Shown here piece by piece: positions 1-11,913 of a DNA stretch of 64,000 nt; positions within the stretch are counted from its first letter, which is position 1, and each line of letters begins with the position of its first letter. The notes under the pieces were generated by a model. That model made no database searches, was not told the DNA's origin, and worked only from the letters and a program-made list of their open reading frames with translations. The DNA comes from Lumbricus terrestris (taxonomy: Eukaryota; Annelida; Clitellata; Crassiclitellata; Lumbricidae): positions 7,765,543-7,829,542 of the forward strand of contig OX457053.1 in assembly GCA_949752735.1 (NCBI GenBank), in the 5' to 3' direction. The position numbers and the translations under genes are program-made.

Positions 1-6
1 TGGCCA

Positions 7-399
7 ATGACGATGGCAAATGGAAAGCGACTGGAGGCGGCACATCATAGGTGGCTGAGGCGAATATTACACATCTCATGGAGAGATAAAATAACAAATA
101 AAAGCATCAGAGAAAGGACTGGACAGGAAAAAATGGAGTTTACCATCAGAAAGAGGCGACTGAAGTGGATGGGGCATGTATCAAGAATGGGGCAAGAGAG
201 GAGAGCAAAACAAGCAACAATTTGGACTCCGGAGGGCAAACGTGGTAGAGGGAGGCCAAGGAAGAACTGGATGGAGACTATTCGAGAGGATTTGCAGGGT
301 CTGGAGTTGACGTGGAACAATGCTGTGGAAGTGGCGAGGAACAGAGTGGAATGGAGAAACTGCATTGCCCAATGTGCAGAGCTGCACGGGAAGGACTAA
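7..399 (+). mobile_element. C-terminal end of a LINE (non-LTR) reverse transcriptase
   Basis: An open frame of about 130 codons is very basic. It carries the motif series RRILHISW, KRRLKWMGHVSRM, GKRGRGRPRKNW and a final tryptophan/arginine-rich stretch ending in a TAA stop. This series is typical of the region behind the reverse transcriptase domain in endonuclease-type LINEs, where the ORF2 product copies element RNA at a nicked target. The catalytic domain would lie to the left, outside the window, so this is a partial copy. A related element with its RT core is at 33439-34650, which supports the family call. It is probably a dead copy and is not part of a host gene. Confidence 0.8.
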
Positions 400-1109
400 G
401 GTCTAATCAGCAAATAACATGTAATGAATCTACAGGTTATTTTTTCTTATAAGTTCTGGTTTAATAAGAAATTGAGAAAAACTAAAGGTACTGAAATCTT
501 TTCCAATTTAAATTGTGACCATAAAAGTCCGCATAAATTCATGCTGATCGACGTAACCCAATTAACATCTAATCAGATGTAAAGGCTATCGATGTGTACC
601 AAAATACTATATAATGTAGGCTACTCAAAATTGTTACTCATGTAGGCCTAAGAAGTTTCTATCGAAATAACTCTTATAAATTTCATTTCTGAAATTGGGG
701 ACCTACTACATCTATCTCTTAAATGATGACATCAGTTAGGTGAATCCTGGAGAGTAGGCTGAAACGTAAGGAGTATCAGAAAAAAATAAAAAATTAAGGA
801 GAATAATAACGGACAGTAAATAAAATAAAGGAAAAATTGACTTTTTTGGGGAGAAAAAAAACGACAAAACCTTTAAACAACTACAATCTTTACGCAGATG
901 AAACTCTTCTGCTGTCTTTAAGTTTTATTGACAACTGTCTACAAATGAAATCAACCCAGACAAAGGCAAAAAATCTTAGAAACAGAATTTCAGTGTCCAA
1001 TTACGTCCCAAGTCCAGTGAAGTAGAGTTTATCTGCTCAACCAATCAAATCTTCCAGTTCCAAGAAACTCGAATGTAACATTGAAACGACAAAACATTTT
1101 CTGGACGGC
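400..1109. other. Spacer and PSMB1 3' flank
   Basis: No gene is seen. On the minus strand an AATAAA hexamer lies at 929-924, about 180 bases past the PSMB1 stop codon. It is the best candidate for that gene's polyadenylation signal. The rest is AT-rich spacer. Confidence 0.4.
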
Positions 1110-4100
1110 CTAATCTTTACGCAGAGGGAAATCCTCTGTACGTATGCCAGCACTGGTTATGACTTTGATGTGCAATCTATCTCCGGTATAGATGTCCCTT
1201 TCAGCTGCTGAAATGAAGACGTCTTTGACGAGGTCCACAGCCCTAGCCACTGTTAAAGGCGGTGCAGTGTCACCATGCTGGTTCTTGTGGCCAATCTGCA
1301 ACATTGAAACAAATCAATCTTTATCGGTTTACCATCCAACATATCCGTACATTTCGATCCTCGCCCGAGTCGCTGTGTAGGGACCTTGAGCAAGTCCTTC
1401 ACTCACAATAACTATCGGTGTAATTACGTATGGGCATGTGAACTTCTACACAAGGACAATATGAAATACTGTTGTATTTTGTTATATCTCTTACCATAGT
1501 TCACATCTTTTCAAACTTAATGCATTAAGTATCATTCTCTGTGGAACTCCAATTTGAACGCAGCTCAGCGAATGCAATAATGGAAACTTTTGCAGTTCAA
1601 TGAAAACCACAACAAAATCAAAAGGTTTATATCCAGGTGAAACGAACACGAATTCATTTAACAAATTTCGCAAACATATCCCATAATACATCAAGACTAA
1701 AGTCGAAAGGTTTTTATCCAAGTGAACAAAACTAATTCATTTAACAAATTTCACAAACAATTCCCATAATACATCAAGACTACTAAATTGTTCCAACAAA
1801 ATAACTTCGTGAACTAAGCAATAATTTCACATGCAATTTTGCACGTTCCCACTAGGAAAAGAGACCCGCACGACAATGCAATACAACAAAATGACTGGTT
1901 CGATTGACTAACACCTGACCTGATTATCCAGAAGTGGCTGCAAGATCGCTCCAGCTGTTCCCGCTGCTCGATACTGCTCGCGTTCGTATGAGCCCACTGG
2001 ATCAAAACTGTACACACAGCCCTTGCCTTAACAACCAACAATAAACACAACTTAAGAACATTGTCAATAGTGCAGAATGATCCAGTCATCATAATATAGC
2101 TGTAATAGTGTAAACGACAAGATTTTAATAGCATGACTTGAGTCAGAAAGACATGTTTAACATCCAAGTGACTTGCCGACTAATTACAATTCTTTCAATA
2201 ACAGTTTTATTGGCATAGATACAAAAAACCTCATATTTAATACTGAAACTATCGAAAATACATGAGGTTGGTCTGAGGATAAGCAAATCACATCACAATG
2301 ATAACTGAAGTCATCCTTAACCCTTTAATGCCGAGATGGTAGTAAATGGTATGGGAAATCCTATATCCTCCGGCATTAAAGGGTTAACTCACTTTGCTCA
2401 CGATGCGCTCTTCAATTGACAAGGAATGACTAGCACCACACTCATTACATTGTATTTTCGCTTATTTCTCATATACAATTATACATTGTTATGCAATACG
2501 GATTTTCGACAAGCTGCATTAATGAGAGCAACCAAATTCTTGGCTGGAATAAGGTATGCTCTGCAGTCGGCAAATAAAAAGTAAAAGTAGAATATGTTTT
2601 ATCAATAAAACCAGACTTTTTGAAGTTCATCTAATATATATCAATTGGTCTATTACAAACAGTAGCGGATTCGAATATTTGCTAGAAGTTTCTAATATTT
2701 CAGCACATTTGCCCCATTGCCGAATATAGACGGCAGAGATGTCAACATACCTTCCTCGTCCAGTCCTCCAATGATGTTATACGTGTAGTATGGAAAGAAC
2801 CTGCGGTAGTAGAGGATTGTTGAGAGCATTGCTGCAATGGCGCTGGACACCATCTTGCTCTGATGTTCATGCTCGTACATCTGCAAGCACATCATAATAA
2901 GCAATTCAACAGCTAACAAACCTGTAAGACCGCGTTGTGTCCGTCTGTAAGCTTTGACGTTAGACAATCCTTGTCACCCAGCATAGCAGAGAATGAGAAG
3001 TTCAGAAATTTATCAATCCGATAAATTTCAATAGTTCAGAGTTACCCGTACATCTATCTGCCTCAAGACAAAATTAGCACATGTATAAAAGACTCTCAAA
3101 GATCAATCAATCAATTCGTTTACTTGAAGTAATCGGACAACGGCGCGACTTAAACAACAGACGATATTGTTCTGTTCATTTACGCAGACAGTCACAACGC
3201 AAAAACAAACGATAAAATATGTTATTATATGTTACATGAAGTTATGAATAGGTAACGAGAATTTACGGCATGAGCAGCATGGCTTTTTACCAGCTTAATG
3301 ACATGAGGTAATCAGAAGTTCTACTATACAGAGTGCTGAACCCAAGATATAATTGAACACTAACCAACAGCCAACTCTCTGTAATGACCCCACAGCGGAA
3401 ATGTAAAATCGTGTATTGTCCATAACTGCCCTTTAGACCCTATCAAGAGTGCGACTAATTATTTCCAATGCATCAATCTAATATTACAGTGTAAATTCAC
3501 TGACCTTCAGCCTTGCTTCGAGAACCTTTGTCAGCGTCAGCACATCTCCATGGAATCCAACACAAGCTAAAACGGTCTTGTCGCTTCTAAAAGTGTTGAA
3601 AGAACAGCTCTCGGTTATTTCACCACCAAAATACGATTTAAATGAACTATGTTACAGATCTGAAAACTTCAATACAACAGTATGCCGTGAAGTGGTAATA
3701 TAGGAGACAATTCCCATCTTTATCAGAAAAGTGACATAATTCAACAAAAGCACCACTAAAGATCAACCATAAATAATACTTCAGTTGATAGGGATCATGT
3801 TCTGTGCAGATGGCAAAGATGTGAAGTCACAAAAAACCCATTTACTATTGATGTATACTCAATGCATGATTATATACTCCAACATACACACACTCATAAA
3901 TATTAAACATAAACATAAATGTCACACATAAATTAAATATACACTTACGATATATTTCAAGTTGTACAATGCACTTCTGCACATACTATCTATTTCATTC
4001 ATTCATCCAGTCGTATAGAATCATTCAACAATATAGCACCCCCTCAAGAAAACTACTCAGAGATGCTCCCAATTCCAGTAAGGCAGAAAAGTCTTGAGGT

Positions 4101-5567
4101 GAGAAGTAATATATATGAGAGAAGGCTCTACAAAAAGGCAAAGCACCAGAGGGAGGCCAGTGAAATAACTAACCTGAGGAACACGTTCCACAGTTCTCCA
4201 GAAAGTCGATTCCAATTGGTGGGTCCAACATAGGTTTTTGACATGGCAGTTGGGTTATATATGTAAATTTGCACAATCAACGGGGATCAAGAAAATGTAG
4301 CAGGGTGTCAAATAATAAGAAATCATTTAATAACGCAACCAAGCCAAAAAAACTTCCTAATTAAACAGACATGGCTGAGTCACAGTCTACCACCTTTTCA
4401 TATATGGGAAAATTTTATGTGCACACACAATTCGAGGGTATTGTATATAAGCATACAACAAGCAAAATATTGAAGGCAAATAGCAATCAAAATGCCAGTC
4501 ACAGCACTTACAGTCGATATGCTTTTGGACAGTCTCTGGAATGGATGGAGAATCCTTCACTCAGCCGAGTGTCCGAAGCCACAACGGAGAAATCATCACC
4601 AGCAATGGCCAGAATCGTACTGTAAACACAAGAAAGGCTAAGTGAAAAATTCAGTTACTCGCGCGGATTAGAAAAAGAAAATACCCGTCAATTCAGCGAT
4701 CTCAAGCATATAAAAGTAAGTCAGTATTGTAGCCCTTATCTGCTGCCTCAAGGGTGCATAGGTTTCCCTGGCAGCAAAGTTTGTGTACCGTACTTAGTAC
4801 ACATCGTGCACAGAAAAGTATCCAGGTTCTTAATACGTGGAGCAGAAAATGTTCCTTTTCACGGCAACCAAATACCGAAGAGATAGAAGGGATACACAAC
4901 AACAAAATATGAATATCAAACACTTACTCTAGGATATTATAGCCCATATATTTCTGTTCAGCTAATCATAGCACAGAACTCACAACATACATTTCAGTCT
5001 CATACCGCAGGTTTGCCCTTCCTTTGCAAAGCTATTCTACATAATAATACCATCGCAATGTCCTCATTTTCTTTCAATTTTCTATGTGCTTATGCCCATC
5101 TAGTACTTACACCAGTAACTGCCCAAGACCTTACAAAAGAGCTAACGATGCTCCAGGGACAACCTGAATGCTGGGATCCAGTCGATATTCATTTCGGGAA
5201 TTCGGGTTTCAGGGATTGGAGTTTCGTACCGTACCCATTCGTAGACTGCTTACTTACCAGCGTCGAGTACGGTATTGAAGATATTATTTAAAATAGCTTA
5301 GCGACAGTATAGCCCTGAGCTCCTGACCTTTGCTCTTGCTACGCAAACACTACATTTTTACCTGGCAGCATAGTACAATATAAATAAAGCTTGAAAACCG
5401 ATGCCGCAGATATTCCTTTAGCACATTCTGCATTTACTCGCACAGCCAAACGTGAATAGTAAACCACACATCAACATTAGCACATTACAATTAATACAAC
5501 CGTTTCTGACTGATCAACAAACCAAAACATACCCTCCGTTAAAAGAGTACGGATTAAAACGAGCCAT
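1110..5567 (-). CDS. PSMB1: Proteasome subunit beta type-1 (beta-6), six exons
   Basis: This is a non-catalytic beta subunit of the 20S proteasome core. The coding exons on the minus strand are 5567-5533, 4619-4512, 3586-3505, 2880-2751, 2026-1920 and 1295-1110. All introns are GT-AG and the phases join exactly, giving 215 residues. Diagnostic stretches are [13 protein letters not shown] across exons 1 and 2, [34 protein letters not shown], the exon 4 motif [20 protein letters not shown] followed by [20 protein letters not shown] and the C-terminal [14 protein letters not shown] ending LRKD. The first Met lies only two residues before the conserved RFNPY that starts mature vertebrate beta-6, so there is almost no propeptide; human PSMB1 has about 28 extra residues. 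A second copy of exon 1 lies at 8382-8348. The introns contain a small TTAA-flanked MITE at 2317-2387. Confidence 0.97.
1340..1430 (+). repeat. SINE fragment just upstream (plus strand) of PSMB1 exon 6
   Basis: The segment around 1375-1410 matches the internal part of the tRNA-derived SINE seen at 24062, 26937, 55968 and 59999 (the stretch reading as GGGACCTTGAGCAAGTCC, then CTTCACTCACAAT). Only a short part is recognisable. It sits in the last PSMB1 intron. Confidence 0.5.
2317..2387. mobile_element. 71-bp piggyBac-like miniature element
   Basis: Perfect inverted ends CCCTTTAATGCCG and CGGCATTAAAGGG are flanked on both sides by TTAA (2317-2320 and 2384-2387). TTAA target duplication is the signature of piggyBac insertion. 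Only about 37 bases lie between the ends, so nothing is encoded. It is in an intron of PSMB1. Confidence 0.65.
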
Positions 5568-6380
5568 ATTTGTATTTAATTTATTTTAAACAAAATTAAG
5601 CTTTCTTCTTTTCGAAGAATGATTCTGCAAATGTCTTTACTCTTGTTACGAGTTCTTTCATTTCAACACCGGAAATAATACTGTGCTGAAACTGGTTTTC
5701 CGATCACTTGCAGAATTCTGATTTAATGCAATGGGCGCTTGCGTCAATCCAATAATATTGATTAGTAACATTACTGTTCTATCTGGCATGAATGAACGAA
5801 TAAATCAAAAGCGTTAAATCTCGCTCTAAACTTAGGAATAAGGACTTGGAGATAGGCTAACATCATTGCCTTACTCGAAACCGGTTTCGCAACGATCAGA
5901 TTGAGCGGTCTGCGGAACGGCGCTGTTAGTTACTTGAGTGTACGTTTAGTTGATTTCAGCGCTGATCGTAGCTTCATTTGCTGTGTACGACAGGGCTGTT
6001 TTTAAGGAATTTTTAGAACTGCACAACTCCTTCTTTCCTTTCCCATCCTCCATGGTAAATTACTTCCAATCGGATGAAAATGACAATTTTTGCCAGTTTT
6101 AATTGCACAAAACGTGTGACAGCTAGAAGTGCTTCTACAGCTGCACAATTCCATTTAGAACTGCACATTTTGTGTACAACTGCACGTTAAAAAAGCTCTG
6201 GTGTACGAATCTTCTATTACCCCGTTGGTACGAATTAAACGTTTCTGGGATAGTATTTCTTTTAAAAAAACTTGTATCTGGGCCAGTTTTCATTACAGCT
6301 TCGACATAGAACAACGAAATCATTTATTGAGCGTTTGCAATTCACGCTAAGCCAGCGCACAGCATCGTCATGAGCAATCG
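5230..6380. repeat. Copy A of a duplicated segment (PSMB1 exon 1 and upstream region)
   Basis: This segment aligns by eye, in the same orientation, with 7560-8950. Shared landmarks in order are GTAGACTGCTTACT, a run like ACGGTATTGAAGATATTA, AAAACCGATGCCG, the exon 1 coding block at 5533-5567, the run GTTTTCCGATCACTTGCAG with AATTCTGATTT, and TTTACAGCTTCGACA near its end. Copy A carries the exon joined to the PSMB1 model. It also has a MITE at 5991-6200 that is missing from copy B. Confidence 0.75.
5991..6200. mobile_element. hAT-type MITE (CAGGGCTGTTTTTAAGG family)
   Basis: A 210-bp element has the end CAGGGCTGTTTTTAAGG on the left and an imperfect inverse ending in CTCTG on the right. It is flanked by the 8-bp direct repeat GTGTACGA (5983-5990 and 6201-6208). 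The 8-bp duplication and CAGGG-type end are hAT hallmarks. No coding capacity. The duplicated segment near 8820 lacks the insertion. Confidence 0.85.
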
Positions 6381-6381
6381 T

Positions 6382-6999
6382 CAGGGCTTTTTTTTAACGT
6401 GCAGTTGTACACACAATGTGCAGTTGTAGAAGCAGTGGCGGCGCCAGGATTTTCGTTTTTTGGGGGCTGGATTTTCGGGGGGAAATTTTCCGTTTTCAGT
6501 CGCCAAAATTTAATTTCTGATGACTTTTTTTAGTCATCGACCAAAATCTGAGGACAAATTGCCATTTCTGCCGTCAAAATTTCAGATGACCATTTTTTTA
6601 GTTATCGACCAAAATCTGCATGAGGACAAATTGCCATTTCTGCCGTCAAAATTTCAGATGACCTTTTTTAGTTATCGACCAAAATCTGAGCTTGCAATGG
6701 ACATCGGTCCTTTTCACTGTCTGGCAAATCTCGTGCGTACCTTTACGCTTCATTTTGGGGGGGCTAAATGGGGTAAATCATCGTAATATTTCATTTTTAC
6801 ATGGGAAAAAAATGGATGCCTTTTTAGGGGGGCTAAGCCCTCCTAGCCCCCTAGCGCCGCCACTGTGTAGAAGCATTTCTGTACAGATAAAACTAGCAAA
6901 AAATAATTGTCCTCAAAATTGAGGGTAATTTACCATGGAAGATGGGAAAGGAAAGGTCCGGAGTTGTGGAGTTCTAAAAATTCCTTAAAAACAGCCCAG
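6382..6999. mobile_element. hAT-type MITE of the same family, interrupted by another MITE
   Basis: Its ends match the element at 45003-45202 (CAGGGCTTTTTT on the left, TTCCTTAAAAACAGCCC on the right), and its interior matches apart from a nested insertion at 6433-6865. I could not find an 8-bp target duplication; the right end reads CAGCCCAG rather than CAGCCCTG and may be mutated. Confidence 0.65.
6433..6865. mobile_element. hAT-type MITE (CAGTGGCGGCGCC family), nested
   Basis: Inverted ends CAGTGGCGGCGCC and GGCGCCGCCACTG (the right copy with a small mismatch) are flanked by the perfect 8-bp duplication TGTAGAAG (6425-6432 and 6866-6873). It inserted into the older MITE at 6382-6999. The interior has GGGGGCT runs at both ends and three tandem repeats of about 70 bp containing the phrase TTTAGTTATCGACCAAAATC or a close variant. 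Sister copies are at 19106 and 22931. Confidence 0.9.
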
Positions 7000-7583
7000 C
7001 TGCAACCTGTCAGCCAATCAGAGATCGTTTTTCAGACGCGTCGCGGGCGATGTAGGTAACGTCTGTCCGGGTGCTCAGCAGAATAATTTTTAACAGAGTC
7101 GAATAGCCCCTTCATCTCATATGCATAATCGCCCAAATTTTCGTCTAAATTTATATAACTCCAACTTCTCCAAGCACAAAACTGTAACTGTAGGTTACCT
7201 TAGAACACATATATAATTTACTTAGCAAGTTCTCTATCATTAAATTAATTCGTTTTTTCGCTGCGGCAGTCGTCAACAAAACAAACTGGAATGACCGGGC
7301 AATTAAGGCCTATAAGCCTATCCTAAAAGTCCAGGATGCATCCACAGGTGCAATCACGTCCTAAAAGTTGGGGGGGGATAATGAATCACGTCCTAAAAGT
7401 TTGGGGACCTTAATAATAAAGTTAGGGGACCACTCAAAAGTTGGGGGGACGCGTCCCGTGGGTCCCATAGGGTGGTTGCGCCTATATATGGATGCATCCA
7501 AAACAAAGCTCTATATCAATTTACCTAATTTTCGTCGGTTTCGTATCCTTTAGACATTAGTCGCAGGGTAGACTGCTTACTCA

Positions 7584-7758
7584 CAGTGCTTAAAGTGTGG
7601 AAAAAGAAGTGCCTGGACGCCCCTCACCTTTTCAAAAGAAGTACCTGCAGACGCCCCTTACCTTTCCAGTCTGTGCTGGCCAATAATGGCAGGGCGGCGT
7701 TCAGATTTTAAAATAAGTGCCTTCTATGACCGTCCAGCCACACTAGTTTTAAGCCCTG
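7584..7758. mobile_element. hAT-type MITE (CAGTGCTTAAAGTGTGG family)
   Basis: The left end is CAGTGCTTAAAGTGTGG; the right end is a decayed inverse ending TTTTAAGCCCTG. Flanks are CTTACTCA and CTTACTTA, an 8-bp duplication with one mismatch. The matching spot in the paralogous segment near 5250 reads CTTACTTA without the element, which gives an independent empty site. Sisters are at 12582 and 30279. Confidence 0.85.
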
Positions 7759-8347
7759 CTTACTTATCAACGCTAAGAAACGGCATTGAAGACATTAAAA
7801 CTACACGTAAAATACGGTTTAGACTATAGACCTTCGGTATTGTTACGCCGACATTAATTTTTTAACATGTAGGCCTAATGGTGGTATGGAACAATGAAAA
7901 ATTAAAGTTTGAAAACCGATGCCGTAGTCTAGACTATAAATTATATATTCCTGTAGTTAAAATTAAAATACTCTGCAATGCCTATATTCATCGCAACCAA
8001 ATTAAATCTGAAAAGTAACCACATAGGCTAACTATGAACATCAGGACACTAAATAGGCTAACAACCGTTTCTGGATGATCGCCAAACTGAAACATGCATC
8101 CAGTTCCATGTGGAACACAGGGATCCAGAAGCTCATATATATCCTTTTCAGTGGCCTTGAGCCAGCAATTGATGGACGAATCCCAAGGTCCTGGTACCAA
8201 AATCATACTGCTTGGTGACAGAGGCACGTGTGCGTAAACAACTTGGGTCGTTACCCAGAGTCGAACCCGCAACCGCATGCATGCTCCGTGAGCAAGCGCA
8301 TTACCGATATACGAGTGCATGGGTCGCACAAACTGAAACATACGTAC

Positions 8348-8382
8348 CCTCCGTTAAAAGCGTACGGATCAAAATAAGCCAT
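8348..8382 (-). CDS. Candidate alternative first exon of PSMB1
   Basis: Read on the minus strand, a 35-base block starts with ATG and encodes MAYFDPYAFNG plus two bases (GG), followed by the donor GTACGT. It has the same length, reading phase and layout as the modelled exon 1 ([11 protein letters not shown] plus GG, donor GTATGT). It could therefore splice to exon 2 at 4619 and give a full subunit with a different N-terminus. Four substitutions separate the two 11-residue peptides, while the core PY.FNG is kept. That pattern is compatible with use as a second promoter/exon or with slow decay; the sequence alone cannot decide. No further PSMB1 exon is seen near this copy. Confidence 0.6.
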
Positions 8383-8950
8383 ATTACTTTGTATTTAATT
8401 TATTTTTAAAGCAAAAATAATTAAGCGTTCTTCTTTTCAAATAATGATCCTCAAATGTCTTTAATTAACCTACTCCTGTTATGTGTTCTTTCTATTTAAA
8501 GCTTGTCAGCTCTGAAACTGGTTTTCGCACAGGTTGTCAGAATTCTGATTTTATGCAAGAAAAGAAGCTAGGCCTAACTTGTATGAATGAATGATCAAAT
8601 AAACTTGACCAGCGGCAAATTCAAGCGTTCAGCCTGGCTCTGAACCGCTAAAGTAAGACTTGGAGGTAGGTCAACTCGAGAACCGGTTTCTGCCACGGTG
8701 GTCAGATTAGGCTGATGTCCGAACAACGGCGCTATATAACTTTAAATCATTTCAGTGCACGATGTTTTCAGCTGTTGCTCGATCGGAGCTTTCTTTAGAA
8801 ATTTGCTGTACGTTTCTGAGATAGCATTATAAAAAAAATTGCAAATGGGCCAATTTTCTTTACAGCTTCGACACAGGCCTAGAGCGATGAAATAGTCCGT
8901 TGTTAGCCTATGGGTTCGCTTAATTCTGCATGTCTTTCACATCTGATTTT

Positions 8951-9799
8951 AGTGCAACGTTGAATGGGCACTTCCCAGTTATTTTTCCACTATTCTCACA
9001 CTTATACCCAAGCAAAAACAATATCAATAGTTAGGCCAGGGTGAGAATTGCCGTGGAATTGCGTCTCAACCCCCACCTATAGTCTTTCTTAGCACTCAAC
9101 AGTTAAGTCTTCTTTCAAGTTCTTTGTGCACCCATCGCCAGACGAATCAGTCATCTGACCCACCCCAATATTTTCTACAATTCTCATACTGAGGTAGGCA
9201 GAGAAGGTCAAACATCGTTTCAAGGTTAGCTCAGCTTCATTGATCTGCAGATCGACAGCCACTGCATGTCATTTGATGATCGACACACCCTCCTGCAGTC
9301 TACGAGAGCCACACATAAGTACATCCATGTCCCTAATTATACGGTACCTCAATGCAGGTAGTAAAAATTTATTTTCAAGGTGCAACGTGCAGCACACCGC
9401 ACAGCTATAGAAGGATATCAGTTACCTGTTGGTTTACTATAGGTGTGTCTATAATCTGCATGCACACATTGATATTGGATATGTCTAGTTTGCCTACACA
9501 CCTGGATTGTCGACTGTATCGTTGCTGCTTGTACATGTATATACCTGTTTCGCTTATGGCTGATGCGCTTAAATGCCATAGACGGGGCAGATACGGCAGC
9601 TGCGACTGCTGCTGCTGCTGTGCTGCTGGTCTTGTGATGAAAAGGCATTAGAATACAGTTGGTCGCCAGTCGTAGTCTGAATGCCGGACCGGATACTGCG
9701 GCTGATATTGCTACCTGTCGCCTGGTTTGATCCACTCCATCACGTTCATTTATATCATCCGTTGATATAATTATCCATCTATGCATTCATCCATTTGAT
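8951..9799. other. Spacer without recognisable genes
   Basis: Open frames up to about 120 codons exist on both strands around 9350-9790. They overlap each other, include a short CTG run (9606-9626) and show no family resemblance. I see nothing further here. Confidence 0.3.
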
Positions 9800-10080
9800 C
9801 CATCCATTGAATCTATCTATCCATTCACTTATTGGATCCTTCCATCCATCCACCCATCCATCCATCCATCCATCCACTTATTGGATCCATCCATACATCC
9901 GTCCATCCATCCATCCACTTATTGGATCCATTCATACATCCGTCCATCCATCCATCCACTTATTGGATCCATCCATACATCCGTCCATCCATCCATCCAT
10001 CCACTTATTGGATCCATCCATACATCCGTCCATCATCCGACGATCCATCCATTAATCCATCCATCCACTTATTGGATCCT

Positions 10081-10114
<34 letters not shown>

Positions 10115-10170
10115 AATCCATCCATCCATCCACTTACTGGATCCATCCATCTATCTATCTATCTATCCAT
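9795..10170. repeat. CATC-rich minisatellite with repeated GGATCC sites
   Basis: Roughly nine units of about 35-48 bp are built from CCATCCATCCACTTATTGGA and the following TCCATCCATACATCCGT. The units differ in the number of CATC steps. Several carry a GGATCC (BamHI) hexamer. All three forward frames stay open and read as Pro-Ser-Ile-His repeats, which is a by-product of the repeat. Confidence 0.9.
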
Positions 10171-10560
10171 AGACAGCAAGGACAGCCATGCCGTCAAGAA
10201 GAGCGAGAACAAACACATTTTCAGGTAACAGCAACAACGCTTTCAAACGATATAACAATTGCTATTCTCTTTATCAAAATAATGTACTCGAAGAGTAGGC
10301 CTACCGGTAGTCGTCATTAAATAGAACTTTGCGCGAATATAAACGCGGTGCGTCGGAATGCATAGTAACTTTTCTAGCGCAGCGTGGAGTCAAAAGGTCG
10401 CAAGGTTAGGCTATAGGATATAAGCTTAGTCCAAAAGAGATGATCTCAAGGGAGGGCGGACCAGCTACTAAGGCGGGTGTAGTCTGGGTCGGAAATTGAA
10501 AGGTGGAGTATCATATATGAGACGGTATAGGAGTCCTTGAAGAGGGTTGACTCAGCCACC

Positions 10561-11861
10561 ATGGAAAGCCCGAGTTGTGATGGATACCCGCGAGGTATGC
10601 TGTATACAGGCTACCATGCAGTGAAAGAATTGTGGAAAAATAACATCGTGGGTTGGACTATGATCCACTTGGAATTGGGGAGCGAAAAACAGACTTTACT
10701 ATGGGGTACTAAGAAAAACTGGGGGTGAAACCCACAACCCTCAATTCTCACCTTGAGGTATACGATGAAGCGCAGCCACAACCCAATCATTCGAGGACCC
10801 TTAATATGACTACGTAGTGGTTCCCAACCTTTTTTGACTGTCGGGCCACTTTTTCCAAGTTGGAAGACATGAGGGCCATTTTTCTTATAGTTGAAAGACA
10901 TTAGGGGGCCACAAGGCTAAAATTTAATTAACTAAAGGCGTATAAAATTGTTATAATTGAATCAAAAAAGAATGTTTGATGCGATTTATCAACGTCCAAA
11001 AAAAATAATTTGTAATAGAAAAGAATTATATGTATTCTATCATGTCCAAATTGTCAATTTTTACATATATTTTTCCTAATTCATTGAGATGCTGCGGGCC
11101 ATTTTTGTAGGCCAGGCGGGCCACGGGTTGAGAATCGCTGGACTACAGCATATAGCCGACTGTTGGCCGTTATTGTTTTCTTCAGCTGGAATAACGTGGA
11201 AGGAGGTGAGACGGTCGTTGACTGGCTTCCTAAGTTGGTTCCTTCGCGTGACCTGGTTCCTCGACTACATCAATCCATTCCGAATCTACACCAGATGGCG
11301 TCGCCGTGGCTGCGTGCACGACTCCGAGGGAAACGTCGTCATCTTCAGACAGACTCTACTTCAGAGGATCAGAGATTCGTTCGTTACAGGTAGCAAGCAT
11401 TGACACCAGCTGATACTCAATCTACCATTGCATGTCCTGTTGAATAGTTCCTCACCAGGCGTTTTGCATACATTCACAAGCACATGTATGCATGCACACA
11501 CGCAATCATACATGCATAATTGCAGTGGCGTAGCCAGGAATTTTTCATGGGGGTGGGGTTTGGGCTTTTGGGCCTGGCCGGATACCATTTCTGAAACCAT
11601 CCCAACAGTACTACAGTAAATAAAAAGGGAATAAAGTAACAAAGGGAATAAAGTAAGAAAAACAATTGTTACTACAAGCAATTGATTTGTTTTTTCTTAG
11701 TTAAGTGGATAAATAACTTTAAAAAAACTTTTTCCCTAGGCCAATGGGGGGTTTTAACCCCCTTGGCTACGCCACTGCATAATTGCATAATTGCATATAT
11801 TCCAGGATGCTGTGCAAATAAACATAGTTTAACTATGACTAGCAATATGCGTAGATAATAT

Positions 11862-11913
<52 letters not shown>

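Larger units (their letters stand above)
7560..8950. repeat. Copy B of the duplicated PSMB1 5' segment
   Basis: This is the partner of 5230-6380, in the same orientation and about 2.8 kb further upstream relative to PSMB1. It preserves an exon 1-like block at 8348-8382 and its flanks. It carries a MITE at 7584-7758 at a position where copy A is uninterrupted. It lacks the MITE found in copy A at 5991-6200. Confidence 0.75.

Noticed and set aside
5013..5291. 92-codon plus-strand frame with a hydrophobic start
   Set aside because: It lies opposite PSMB1 intron 1, overlaps the duplicated segment and has no counterpart in the second copy.
9832..10228. Three overlapping Pro-Ser-Ile-His open frames of 86-115 codons
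   Set aside because: A CATC minisatellite leaves all three forward frames open; there is no start context or splice structure that supports a gene.
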